Positions 1-10,226 of a stretch of 64,000 bases of DNA are shown here, piece after piece (the stretch's first letter is position 1; every line of letters starts with the position of its first letter). This DNA comes from Craterostigma plantagineum (Eukaryota; Streptophyta; Magnoliopsida; Lamiales; Linderniaceae), in NCBI GenBank assembly GCA_027422505.1, contig JAPQWV010000126.1, positions 1,281,001 to 1,345,000 on the forward strand. The letters run 5' to 3'. A program made the translations under genes and the position numbers. The notes under the pieces are model-generated. The model searched no databases. It saw only the letters and a program-made list of their open reading frames with translations, and had not been told where the DNA came from.

Positions 1-538
1 GTACAACAAACATAAATCGCAATGTACAAAATGTTTAAAAAAGTAAACATAGATAATCATTAATAGATCAATCTATGCTATTGCTAACATCTAACCGATT
101 CTATTACAGATTACGCACTACATTTTGCTTTTCTTTTATCGTTTTCAGATTCATAAAAGAAACAACTTTTTGATGTATTATTACCAAAATCATTTATCTA
201 TTTTATTTGAAAAGAAAATAAAGTTGACCTTCGTGTGACGAACACGAAGTATTTCAAACTCGGTCCTGATCGGGTTTTGGTCAAAGACGATACAAATTGA
301 GGAATAAGTCAATCTTGGAATGAATCAGAAAATAATATTATTATTACACCAAATTTTCAAGGAATTCATACATATATTGGTCCTTGTGTTACGAGATGAT
401 GATTGGGCGTTCTTGATCTTATACTACTACGATAAAATATAAATTGATTTAAACAAGATCAAGCGGAAAAAAAAATAGTACAACATATACATGTTCAAAA
501 TGGCAACTTTATTTATCTTATTGCTCAGAGGAAGTATG
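1..538. other. AT-rich spacer, no gene seen
   Basis: AT-rich DNA with stops in all frames. No coding exon, RNA gene or well-bounded repeat could be recognised. Confidence 0.5.
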
Positions 539-1118
539 AAGAGGCGGATCTACGTTGTGGCCACGGACCCGTGAAAATTTTCGAAGTTTTTAGTACCATA
601 AATGTATAATTTCTTTTATATATAAATAGAATTTTATGATTAGGCTTTTATGTTTTAAACAAGCAGCATAGTGGTTAGATACATTTTTTTAATTGCAAGG
701 TCGAGGGTTCAATCCTTTTGCTGCCTTTTTTTTTTTTTTAGTTTTATTACTTTTTTTTTATTTTCTTTTCATTCTTTTTAGTTCTCACTTACACGCTTCC
801 TATGCATTTTAGTTTTTTATTATTATTTTTATTCATTTCCTTTCTGTTTTATTTTTATTATTCTTATGAGTTGTTTTTAGTTAGTTTAACACTTCTTAGT
901 TATTTTCTTTTTTAATTATTTTTATTAATACATTAATACATATTCATTACTAAATATTTATTTAATATTTAATTTTTATAATTACTTTTTCCTTTTTCAA
1001 TACCTTTTAGGTGGCTTAATGTAAAATCATAATCAATTAAGTTGAAAAATTCGGGATAAAAATAATATACCCCCCCCCCCCCCCCCCCCAACAACTAAAT
1101 TTTCTGGATCCGCCCCTG
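539..1118. mobile_element. hAT-like non-autonomous element with tRNA-like segment
   Basis: The left end reads AGAGGCGGATCTACG and the right end, reverse-complemented, reads CAGGGGCGGATCCAG. This is the GGGGCGGATC-type terminus common in plant hAT-related elements. Inside, at about 660-717, is a tRNA-like stretch: GCAGCATAGTGGTTAG, a B-box GGTTCAATCC and a closing TGCTGCC that pairs with the start, followed by a T-run. A 20-nt C tract lies at 1070-1089. No matching 8-bp target duplication was found, so the exact borders are uncertain. There is no coding capacity. Confidence 0.55.
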
Positions 1119-2253
1119 CAAGGAAACGTATTCAATGTTTATATTATATAATTGCACAAGATAAAAAGAAGTTTAGTCATGGCCTAGCTCGTCGTCTCAT
1201 AGCCGACAATGAAGTTAAAATGCGCAACAACTTAAAAATATATATGGTTGTCAAGACACCACATACTTACAGAGAAAAAAAATACTACCTAAGAATATTA
1301 GGCAATACAAGTTAACCAATTAGTCTAAAGTCAAATTCTATACACCTATGACACGACAATGTATTCGTACATACTCCCAATGTTGGGGTGAGCGATAATA
1401 TTTCGGATTCGGCGGAAGGTTGATTGGTTAGAACCCCACGAAAATTTTATCGGGACTATATAAAACCGAAAGGAACGAGAATACAAGATTTTTACGTGGT
1501 TAGGCCACTACCGCATACCTCAAGGGAGAGCACGTGTTTTACTATATTGAGAAACTTACATCATGCAAATGTTTAAACCAATGTTTTAAAACGTGCATTG
1601 CGTTATATGTTGCGTTTTAATTCCGATATTGCGTAGCGTAGATAGCGTAGCGTATCGCATGAGTTTTTGGGTAATCCACTTATAATGAAAAAATATATAT
1701 AATATTTAAATATAAATATGCTATATTTAATGAAATAAAAATAAAATATATAAGTTTTGAAATATATGAATGGTAGATTAAAATGAATATGAGCCCAACA
1801 ATAAAAAAAGTAAGCCCAAGTGAAGTAAAGAATTATTTTTTTCCAATTTATTATCAGTCCAAGTAAAAATAAGCCCATTAAAAAATAAGAAAAAAAAAAG
1901 AAAAAAAGACAAACACGAAATTCGATCACTTCCAATCTAAGTTATGGCCATGAGAACACTGGACAACTAAAATATGACCGGAACTTTTCTCATAAGACCA
2001 TTTGCAATGTAATGCAAAACACACAAAAAAGACCATGTTCACTTCCAATCGTACCTGAAGTTCAAACTTAAAATGGGTTGTCAGTTCGACGCAAAAGATG
2101 GGTTTGAAGTTTAGAAATTGCAAGACAAGTCCTTTATCTATTTTTGATTATTAAAACACCCCCATAATCATAATTATTTGTTATATATACGAAATATAAG
2201 TTAATAATTCTTTTCACGAAATATTAAGATTCTACTTTACTATTAATTTTATT
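1119..2253. other. AT-rich spacer with possible LTR-like debris
   Basis: No gene recognised. At about 1480-1545 there is a stretch resembling the 'tacgtggtt.ggcc' region of copia-type LTRs. It is too short and isolated to assign. Confidence 0.4.
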
Positions 2254-2624
2254 GAGGAATTTTATTGTGATCACCTTATGTGATCACCTTATGTGGGCAC
2301 CTGTTCATGTGACGCCGATTCGTACCATTTCAACATCCCATATCGATATATTTTATGTCGTCTTAATTAACATCTTCTAGGTGCCACTAATCGACATTTT
2401 GGATTTTGATGTGACATATTGACGCCTTACATAATATTTTACATGTCAATGGAATATATCGCATTAATTTGTCACATCAATATCCGAAATGTGTCGATTA
2501 ATGGCACCTAGAAAGTGTTAATTAAGACAACATAACCTTAGATGTCGATGTGAGATGTTGAAATGGTACGAATCGGTGCCACATCAACAGGCGCCCATAT
2601 AAGGTGATCACCATAAAATTTCTA
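2254..2624. repeat. Foldback MITE with 10-bp target duplication
   Basis: A 371-bp element made of two inverted arms of about 160 bp. Both ends carry the motif GTGATCACCTTAT. It is flanked by identical 10-bp direct repeats TAATTTTATT (2244-2253 and 2625-2634). The long terminal inverted repeats and the 9-10-bp duplication fit a MULE-type MITE. A short CACCTTATGTGAT duplication sits in the left arm. Confidence 0.7.
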
Positions 2625-2634
2625 TAATTTTATT

Positions 2635-3613
2635 TAACAAATATTTAGTCAACTTTCACATAGTCTATTTAATTTGTAAAAATGTAAAGTATGTGGATCT
2701 AGTTAGTGCGAAAGACGATAAAACAAAAGTCTTTTGAGTTTGGGAATTAATTTAATAGTTTGACGAATGATTAATGTATCTTGAGTCTGCGTATGACTTT
2801 GAGTTTGAGATTGAACATTACGTTTGAATAGTCTTACAAAACCTAAATTAAGCAAGACCCAAAAAGAAAACCTCACCAACCATAAAACCAACATAATCAA
2901 ACAAAGAAGAGATTAGATATGGTCCACCTACCGTAAGAAACACCGTGAGCACCACCACTTCTGTCGATCCTCTCAGGTTTGATATCACCTAAATTGTCAT
3001 CCGACACATTAATTTAAGAAAAAAATTCATAGTCATGTGCGTGTAATTTCTCGGAATAGTGACTTATGCTATGATACTTTCGTTATTGTATAGTTTAAAA
3101 TAGATGAGCAAAATAACTTAAATGCCATGTCTTAACCATTATTTTTAAATTTCTAATAATAAAAAATTGTGTTGGATATCTTAAAAAGGACAATAATAAG
3201 TTAATAGGGTCCTCGTTGAAACTGCCACGACGATGAACGACTATTTATTTCTCCATTCCCACAGTATTAAAATATAGGTCACTCGTCACTGCTTTCGTCA
3301 TTTCAGTATGGCACTTTAATTTTAATTTCTGCAGTAGTTGAATTGAATGGGCTTATCTTCTACTTCATGCAAGGGATGGGTCTGAGAGTCTGAGCCAACA
3401 CAACAGGTGTTATAATAGGTATTATTAAGACAACATATAATATAATATACATGATGATGGGTGTATGGGTCTGTGAGTCTGAGCCATACAGATGTTATGA
3501 TAGCAAAAAAAGAGAAAAAAAAAAAAAGACAACGCTGAACTTGAACAACACAGGTGTTATAATAGCTGTACTGCGAATAGGCGATCGATTGAAGAAAATA
3601 TACGGCGGAGGAG
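2635..3613. other. Spacer upstream of SABATH copy 1
   Basis: No gene recognised. At 2918-2980 there is a partial relative of the foldback element at 9592-9933. The last 100 bp, up to the ATG, resemble the region upstream of SABATH copy 2 and probably hold promoter and 5'UTR. Confidence 0.4.
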
Positions 3614-5350
3614 ATGGAGAATAAGCTTCTTCATATGAATGCTGGGAATGGTCAGAACAGCTACGCCAGCAACTCAAGCCTTCAGGTAAATAATAACAGT
3701 AAGATCTCTTTCACGTCTCTCTCTCTCTGTCTCTAAGTAAAGCTCGTCACTTTTTTTATTGCAGAAGTTTGTGATACTGAGAACTCAGTTTGTACTGAAG
3801 GAGACACTCGAAGGTATGTTCAGTAATAAGGAACATGGAAACTTCTTTCCCAAATGCATGAAGATCGTCGACTTGGGCTGTTCGTCGGGGCCAAACTCGC
3901 TTCTCTCCATGTCCATAGCCGTCGACACTGTCCAAGAATTGTGCAAGAATAACGACTCTGACTTGCCCGAAATCGAGGTTTTTCTCAACGATCTTCCCCA
4001 CAATGACTTCAACAATCTCTTCAAGCTTATCCGTTCGAACAGCATCATCATCGCCAACAAAGATCGCTTCGAAAATTGCTTCGTCTACGGTTTGCCGAGA
4101 TCATTCTACGAAAGGCTTTTCCCCAGAAATAGCCTACACTTTGCTTATTCGTCCTTTAGCCTTCACTGGCTCTCTCAGGTTTACTACGCAGTATTAGAAA
4201 CTGAGGGCTCCATCCCTAAAATCAATTAGCTATATTTGAATAAGTTGCTTCTTTGAGATTATTAATTATCTGACCATGAAGAAAAAAAACACGAATGCAT
4301 AATAACTTCAATGCCTCTCTTATTTAGGTTCCTGAAGGGCTCGGTATGGAGAACAAGGAGAATGTATGCGTATCGACGACGAGTCCTTCGCAAGCCTTCG
4401 AAGCATACGCAAGTCAGTACAAAAGGGACTTTTTGCAGTTTTTAAGGACGCGCGGCGCGGAAATGGTGCCCGACGGACGTATGGTTCTTACGCTTATAGG
4501 TCGAGCCCTCTCGGACCACACCCTTAAAGGCGACGACGATACGCCGTTGTTGCTACTAGCCAAAACCCTACTCGACATGGTCGTCGAGGTATTAAATTTA
4601 AACCTAAGTATAGGCTTCGTTTTCCTGAAATGTGTCGGAAATAATACATATATATCATTAAGAAATAATACGGTCCTTACAAGCTTAAGCTTTTAGGGCG
4701 AAGTGATCATTCAACATGGTATCAGAACTCAGAGATTAAAGAGTACCCATGGTACGAATCCTCGCAACTGCTTAGAAAATTACAGGTATAAAGTTAGATA
4801 ATAAAGTGATTAGCCCAAACGTGAGGGAGCATGTTGGAAATCAGCCCAAACGCGAGGGAACATGTTGGAAATATAATTAACATACGATAATAAATTCCTA
4901 AATGCGTAAGGTTTTAGTGGAAGTGATCATTCAACATATAGGCATATGTCCCTTTTAAATTCTCTACAGGGACTTGTTCGTAAGGAAGACCTCTATTCGT
5001 TCAACGTCCCGATGTATGGTCCGTGTAAGGAAGAGGTCGAGTCGCTGGTTTTCGAAGAAGGGTCATTCTATTTGGATAAGATTGAGGGTGTTCGTGTACC
5101 GTGGGATGCTGACGGCGACGAGGATGATGTCACCGACTGTTCGAATTTCGACGAAAAAAGAAGTGGTAAAATCGTGTCTGACTGCGTTCGAGCGTTCATG
5201 GAGCCAATGTTGGTTAGCCACTTCGGGTTCGATGGGTCGGCCGTCGAAGGTTTGTTTGAGCGCTTCGAGCGTACGGCGGCGGAGTATATGGCCGTGGAGA
5301 GGCCTTCGTATTTCACCATAACTATTTCATTGAGAAAATTGCCTCGTTGA
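3614..5350 (+). CDS. SABATH-family SAM-dependent carboxyl methyltransferase, copy 1
   Basis: Predicted exons 3614-3685, 3765-4178, 4328-4588 and 4970-5350 join in frame to 375 aa, the usual size for SABATH enzymes. These transfer a methyl group from SAM to a carboxyl (or ring nitrogen) of small molecules such as salicylate, benzoate, jasmonate or xanthosine, in the cytosol. The N-terminal [17 protein letters not shown] is the family substrate/SAM motif, with Ala where Gly is usual. [12 protein letters not shown] (about residues 58-69) is the SAM-binding loop. HWLSQ followed by VPEGL spans the exon 2/3 junction. The start is the ATG at 3614, because the upstream in-frame ATG used by copy 2 is ACG here. 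The 6.5-kb downstream paralogue is nearly identical. Intron 3 holds a mini-retroelement. The substrate cannot be told from sequence. Confidence 0.9.
4633..4936 (+). mobile_element. TRIM-like mini LTR retroelement in intron 3 of SABATH copy 1
   Basis: A short region bounded by two diverged LTR-like repeats (4633-4716 and 4863-4936). Both begin TGT.GGAAAT and end with the identical AAGTGATCATTCAACA. Directly after the first is TGGTATCAGAAC, one base off the initiator-Met-tRNA primer binding site of copia elements. Purine-rich GAGGGA stretches precede the second repeat. There is no coding capacity. The same element sits at the same place in copy 2, so insertion predates the gene duplication. Confidence 0.6.
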
Positions 5351-6302
5351 TAGTTTTGTTGTTGGCGAAAAACCCTAAACAAATTTATTCTAGCCCAACT
5401 GTTGGAAAGTAAATTGAATCCAATCTATATGTTCAGTATTTGACTTGCTTAGTTGGGGTTTAAAATTTGCAACTCTTCGATTGCATTGAGATACAGTTCA
5501 TTTATTCGTAGTAATTGATATCGCCATACCTAATTGATATCATCAAATAGTGCAACGGGACCAAATGCCTTTTTGATATGGTTCACAGTCGGGGGCGGGC
5601 CTTCATTTCCCAGGCCCGCTAGTAGGCGGGCTTGCCCGCCCCGACCCGCCGGTGGCGTGCTACGGGCCGGCCCGCCCAGCCGGCCAATTTCAACATTACT
5701 AATTTTATTTAGTTTAATGATCTTTTAGATATGTGACATGGTGATCATAGCAGAAGTTCATGAATATTTATGTTACCAAATCTTCATAAACATATAAACG
5801 TAATATTTAAGAATTATTCTTTTAAAGTATGGGATCTAATATTATAAAGTGATTTCTCAAAAAATTGTTATATTATTATTTTATCGAATTTGATGATTTT
5901 TTACGAAGTCTTGAAACGGGACCAGAAGATTTTAGAGAATCTGCTAATTTATAGAGGTTTTAGTATATATTTAGGTACCGGGCACACACATTCGAGCGAC
6001 GAGTGTAATTTATAGAGGTTTTTTTTTTTTTAACGCGCCGTTTCTTTACAAAACTGAACGGAAACCGGTGAAACCAGTTCCCAAGCCTTTCTTACATTCA
6101 GAACCGGGCTCACAATAGAAACCGAACTGAAACATAGCTATGTTTTTCTTGGAATATTAAGATAGCCATTGAAAACGGCTGGCTATATTTGTGGCTGTAA
6201 TTAAAATATTGATTTTGTTAATTATGGGCTATAATTAATTACGGCTACATTAAATAACATATTAATTATTGCGACTAATCAATTAGAATTGACTAATAAT
6301 AA
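5351..6302. other. Spacer with GC-rich repeat fragment
   Basis: Mostly AT-rich. At about 5585-5690 there is an abrupt GC-rich block with hairpin-forming GGCCCGC/GCGGGCC runs, probably a piece of a DNA transposon terminus. No borders or target duplication were found. No gene recognised. Confidence 0.4.
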
Positions 6303-7144
6303 TAGGGGTGGTAAACAGGCCGGGTTGGGTCACCTTCGGGTTCAACCCGCTTAATAAACAGGTTGAAAACTTCAACCATGACCTGACCTGTTTACTTAAA
6401 CAGGTTGAAAAATCAAACCTAAACCCAACCTGCTTTAACCCTAACCCAACCCGCCAACCCGTTTATAATTAAAAAAGAAAAAAGAAAATAACAAAATTGA
6501 CAGAATTATAAATTCAAACTTAACAAAAAAAGGAGAACTAATGCTTTCTAAAAACATCATCATAAATCATAATTAAGAACAATTAAAGTTCCAAATAAAA
6601 AAAATCTCAATTTAAATACCAAGCAAATTATTTCATGATCATCAGTATTAACCGAAGCCATATTTGACTCGAACTCTCAAAATGCTCTCTTCCATTCGAT
6701 CTCCCACCTATGTTCATGACATCTTCGCACAAAGAGAACCATAACGCGGTCAACGAAGCCTGAGCTATCGAGCAGATTATTATCTGAAACAACGACGATA
6801 ACGATCAATCAAGGAGTGGTTTCTACCTTTTTGGGGACGTTATAGTCGACGATGAAGAACCCATGTGGCTTGGGAGCATGTGTGAGCTTGAGAGTGGATA
6901 GAGAATTAGGTTTAATCCTTTTATTTTATTATGTTATTAATATTTTAATATATATTTTTCGGGTTAAATGGGTTGATAAACGGGTTGATTTTGGGCTATT
7001 TCGGGTTGATTTCAGGTTGATAAACGGGTTGATTTTGGGTTATTTCGGGTTGATTTCAGGTTGAAAATCCTAACGCTAACCTGACCCACTTAATAATTGG
7101 GTTGTGTTCGGGTTTACCCATTTACGTAACATTTAACAGCCCTA
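6303..7144. mobile_element. hAT-type non-autonomous element (842 bp)
   Basis: It starts TAGGGGTGGTAAACAGG and ends ...TTTAACAGCCCTA, giving imperfect terminal inverted repeats (TAGGGGTGGTAAA against TAGGGCTGTTAAA). Flanking 8-bp repeats AATAATAA lie at 6295-6302 and 7145-7152. They are low in complexity but exactly placed. Both ends carry many GGGTTG/CAACCC motifs. A 44-bp tandem duplication occurs at about 6971-7058. No transposase is encoded. Confidence 0.7.
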
Positions 7145-7442
7145 AATAATAATAATTAATGCAACAAGTAAATTATTATTACTAAAATTTAGACTTTCTT
7201 ATCCACTTCGATAATGTATTGGTGCAATATCCCATCACTTACTATGTAGACCCCCTAATTATTATGGACAGGGATTGTATAGAAGTTTTCAATATTTTGA
7301 CTAATTCTTTCAACTTCATTTATTACTTATATTCTTACACATTTATTATATATAAATAAAAAATAAAACTAATGTGTACGTGTATATATCTATATTATAT
7401 ATATGGTACTTTAATACCCTAATTTTAAGTTGATATTGTGGT

Positions 7443-7491
<49 letters not shown>

Positions 7492-8648
7492 TTTAATACC
7501 CTAATTTAAGTTGATATTGTGGTTATATTAGTATGTGTAAATTATATTATAGAAAAATCAATACTTATATTATTTTAATAGATTATCATAGTGATTGCTA
7601 AGGGAAGACGTAATATACTAGTATTTTAAGCACTATGCATGTGCAATATATTAATATTTCTATATTACTTTATATTATAAAGTTTATATTTGTAAGTATA
7701 TATAAGAATTTAAGTATATATAAGAGTTTGACTTGATGACTTAATAGTAATGATTAAATATGAAGAATATTGAAATTTGAATTGACAGACCAATTGATTG
7801 AAAGATAGTTACTATGTGGTGTTGAAAATTAATAGAATAGATAGATAAATATTTGAGAAAATACTGATACTAAAATTTCAAGTCTAACTATATAAATTAA
7901 TTATTTTTGTTTTTAATAAATAAGATAAAATAAATGATAAGCTGCATATATAGCTAGAGATAAATAAACTAAAAGTAATTAAGGAATGATGGTGCTGAAA
8001 TCAAGGTACAATATAGATAAATTAATCAATTATAGTCATGAAAAACTGTGACAAGCTAAATTTTACTGTTCCAATGTACGAAAAAACAAATATGCAAAGA
8101 GTATAAATTTACTAACCTTAGAAATCGTAATGATCCTAAACCTTTCCTAAAACCAACGTCTAGATGCTAAGTCCTAGACTAAAATGGAAAGAGTAAAGCT
8201 AGGCATAAAACAATAAAAAGATGAACGCCTCGTTCTTTTCAGATCTCATTCGCTCAAAGTCTCTCGTGTGTTTCGCTCGTTGTCGCTCAAAAGTTACTCC
8301 ATAAAAACTCTCAAAAGTTTTTCGTGCAAAACTCTGTTGTGGCAGCTCGAAATCTCCTTTATATATAGGCCTTGGCTCCCCCTTGAATTGGTAAAAGATC
8401 TATTGAAAATCTCCTAAAATATCTCCTTGATGATCTCCCCAAATATAGTAAATATTTGAGTTCGAATCTTTTCAAGTTATTGGTTGATCTCATATCTTCT
8501 ATTTATGGTAGATGCAATCTCCTATTTGGGTAGAAAGGATGTGATCTTCATATCTTCTATTGTTGGTAATTGCATCACTTATTTTGGGGAAGAAAGACAA
8601 CCTTTTTCCATATCATCGACATTAACAGATTGGCTGTCTTTATTTTAA
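7145..8648. other. AT-rich spacer with TA microsatellite
   Basis: No gene recognised. A (TA)n tract at about 7449-7491 is flanked on both sides by a duplicated segment of about 40 bp beginning CTTTAATACCCTAA. At 8230-8400 there is a less AT-rich stretch with a TATATATAG box that may be an old LTR piece, but no partner repeat was seen. Confidence 0.4.
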
Positions 8649-9027
8649 GGGTCAATTCTAAATCAGGCCCTCTAGATGTTTAAAATAGATTTCAGATCAT
8701 GTCTGAAAAAATTTTAGGTTAAGGATCCACTTTTTGCGGTGTAGAAAAGTGGTATAAAAGATATATGAACTGGTATAGAATGATCGTTTTGTGTTACAAA
8801 CTTTCAACATACCAGTATGTTAGAGCAATGAAGTGGTACTGTAGAAAATGAACTGGTATCAGATGATCGTAAACTGGTACCGGATGATCGTTTTGTGTTA
8901 GAAAATTTCAACATACTGGTATGTCAGAGCAATGAAGTGGAACTGCAGAAAATGGGTCCTTATTTTTTTGATAAGAGCGTCTGAATCCTAAATGATACTT
9001 ATGGAGGTGCCTGAAATGAAAAGTCCG
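8649..9027. mobile_element. MULE-like MITE, CAGGCCC family (379 bp)
   Basis: It begins GGGTCAATTCTAAATCAGG and ends with an inverted match (GCCTGAAATGAAAAGTCCG). Exact 9-bp flanking repeats TTATTTTAA lie at 8640-8648 and 9028-9036. The interior has repeated motifs such as AGCAATGAAGTGGTACTG. It belongs to the same family as the elements at 14752, 19958, 37607, 38061, 53292 and 53852. Confidence 0.75.
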
Positions 9028-9046
9028 TTATTTTAATGCTTGGGAT

Positions 9047-9517
9047 TAGTGTTGGCAACGGGGCGGGGCGGGGCGCCGGATCCCCGCGGGGATTCAAATT
9101 TTTTCTAAACAATATAATATTTTTAATATAAGATATAAATTTGGATATTTTTTGTTATAAATATAATATAAATTATAGTTTTTAAATATTATTTGTATTA
9201 TTTTAATATCATTTAATCTATATTTTTATATAACTTTACTATTATTTAAATTATAATTTAAAATTTTTAAATATTATTTGTATTATTTTAATATCATTTA
9301 ATCTATATTTTTATATAACTTTACTATTATTTAAATTATAATTTAAAATTATATTTATTTTAATATATAATATAGGTTCTGGGACGGGGCGGGGATCCCC
9401 CTGGGGAAAAGTCATTCCCCGTCCCGCCCCGTAAGGATAAAATTTCGGGGATTCGCCGGCCCTTTCGGGGCGGATCCCCGCGTGGGACGGGGAATCCCCG
9501 CCCTACTGCCAACCCTA
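9047..9517. mobile_element. hAT-type MITE (471 bp) with perfect 8-bp target duplication
   Basis: Terminal inverted repeats TAGTGTTGGCA / TAGGGTTGGCA open into GC-rich GGGGCGGGG blocks at both ends. Identical 8-bp repeats CTTGGGAT flank it at 9039-9046 and 9518-9525. The AT-rich core has an 85-bp tandem duplication (from about 9179 and 9264). Non-coding. Confidence 0.85.
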
Positions 9518-9553
9518 CTTGGGATGGGTGACTCAGAATCAGACACATCCATT

Positions 9554-9591
<38 letters not shown>

Positions 9592-9592
<1 letters not shown>

Positions 9593-9933
9593 GAGATTTG
9601 CTAGGGTGTCCACCTACCGTGACCAACCACCGTGAGCACCATAAGCGAATCTCTCATTTTTTTTTACATTCGATTTCCAACGTCGCCAACACCTCCGTAT
9701 ACCCTCTCATATCCATTGCTAACCTAAATCAGCATCTCCAACACATTAATTTTCAAGAAAATCATCACCTCGTTACGTCGTCCACATGTGAATAATATAT
9801 AATGAATTTTCTTAAAAGTACGTGTTATAGAGGACGATTTAGGTTAACAATGGATATGAGAGGGTATATGGAGGTGTTGACGACGTTTCTAAAATGAGAG
9901 ATTTGTATATGGTGCTCACCATAGCAAATCTCT
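9592..9933. repeat. Foldback element with about 150-bp arms
   Basis: Inverted arms begin AGAGATTTGCTAGGGTG and, from the other side, AGAGATTTGCTATGGTG. They pair over about 150 bp around a centre near 9780. An (AT)n microsatellite (9556-9589) abuts the left end and obscures any target duplication. A related fragment lies at about 2918-2980. Confidence 0.6.
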
Positions 9934-10058
9934 CTAATATATATGGCCATATTGCTACCTATTTTACAGAGAAAAAAGAGTAGACGACGACGTTGAACGC
10001 ACAAGTGTTAATAATTAGTTGCTTTGGCTTAGACTAGAAGATCGATTGATAAAAATAT

Positions 10059-10167
10059 ATGGCGGAGGAGATGGAGAACAAGCTTCATATGAATGCTGGG
10101 AATGGTGAGAACAGCTATGCCAGCAACTCAAGCCTTCAGGTAATAATAACAGTACGATCTCTTTCAC

Positions 10168-10226
<59 letters not shown>

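Noticed and set aside
655..717. tRNA gene candidate
   Set aside because: Acceptor-like ends pair but D and anticodon arms are poor and a long T-run interrupts it; treated as tRNA-derived repeat.
8230..8400. Possible LTR with TATA box
   Set aside because: No partner LTR, primer site or coding remnant found.
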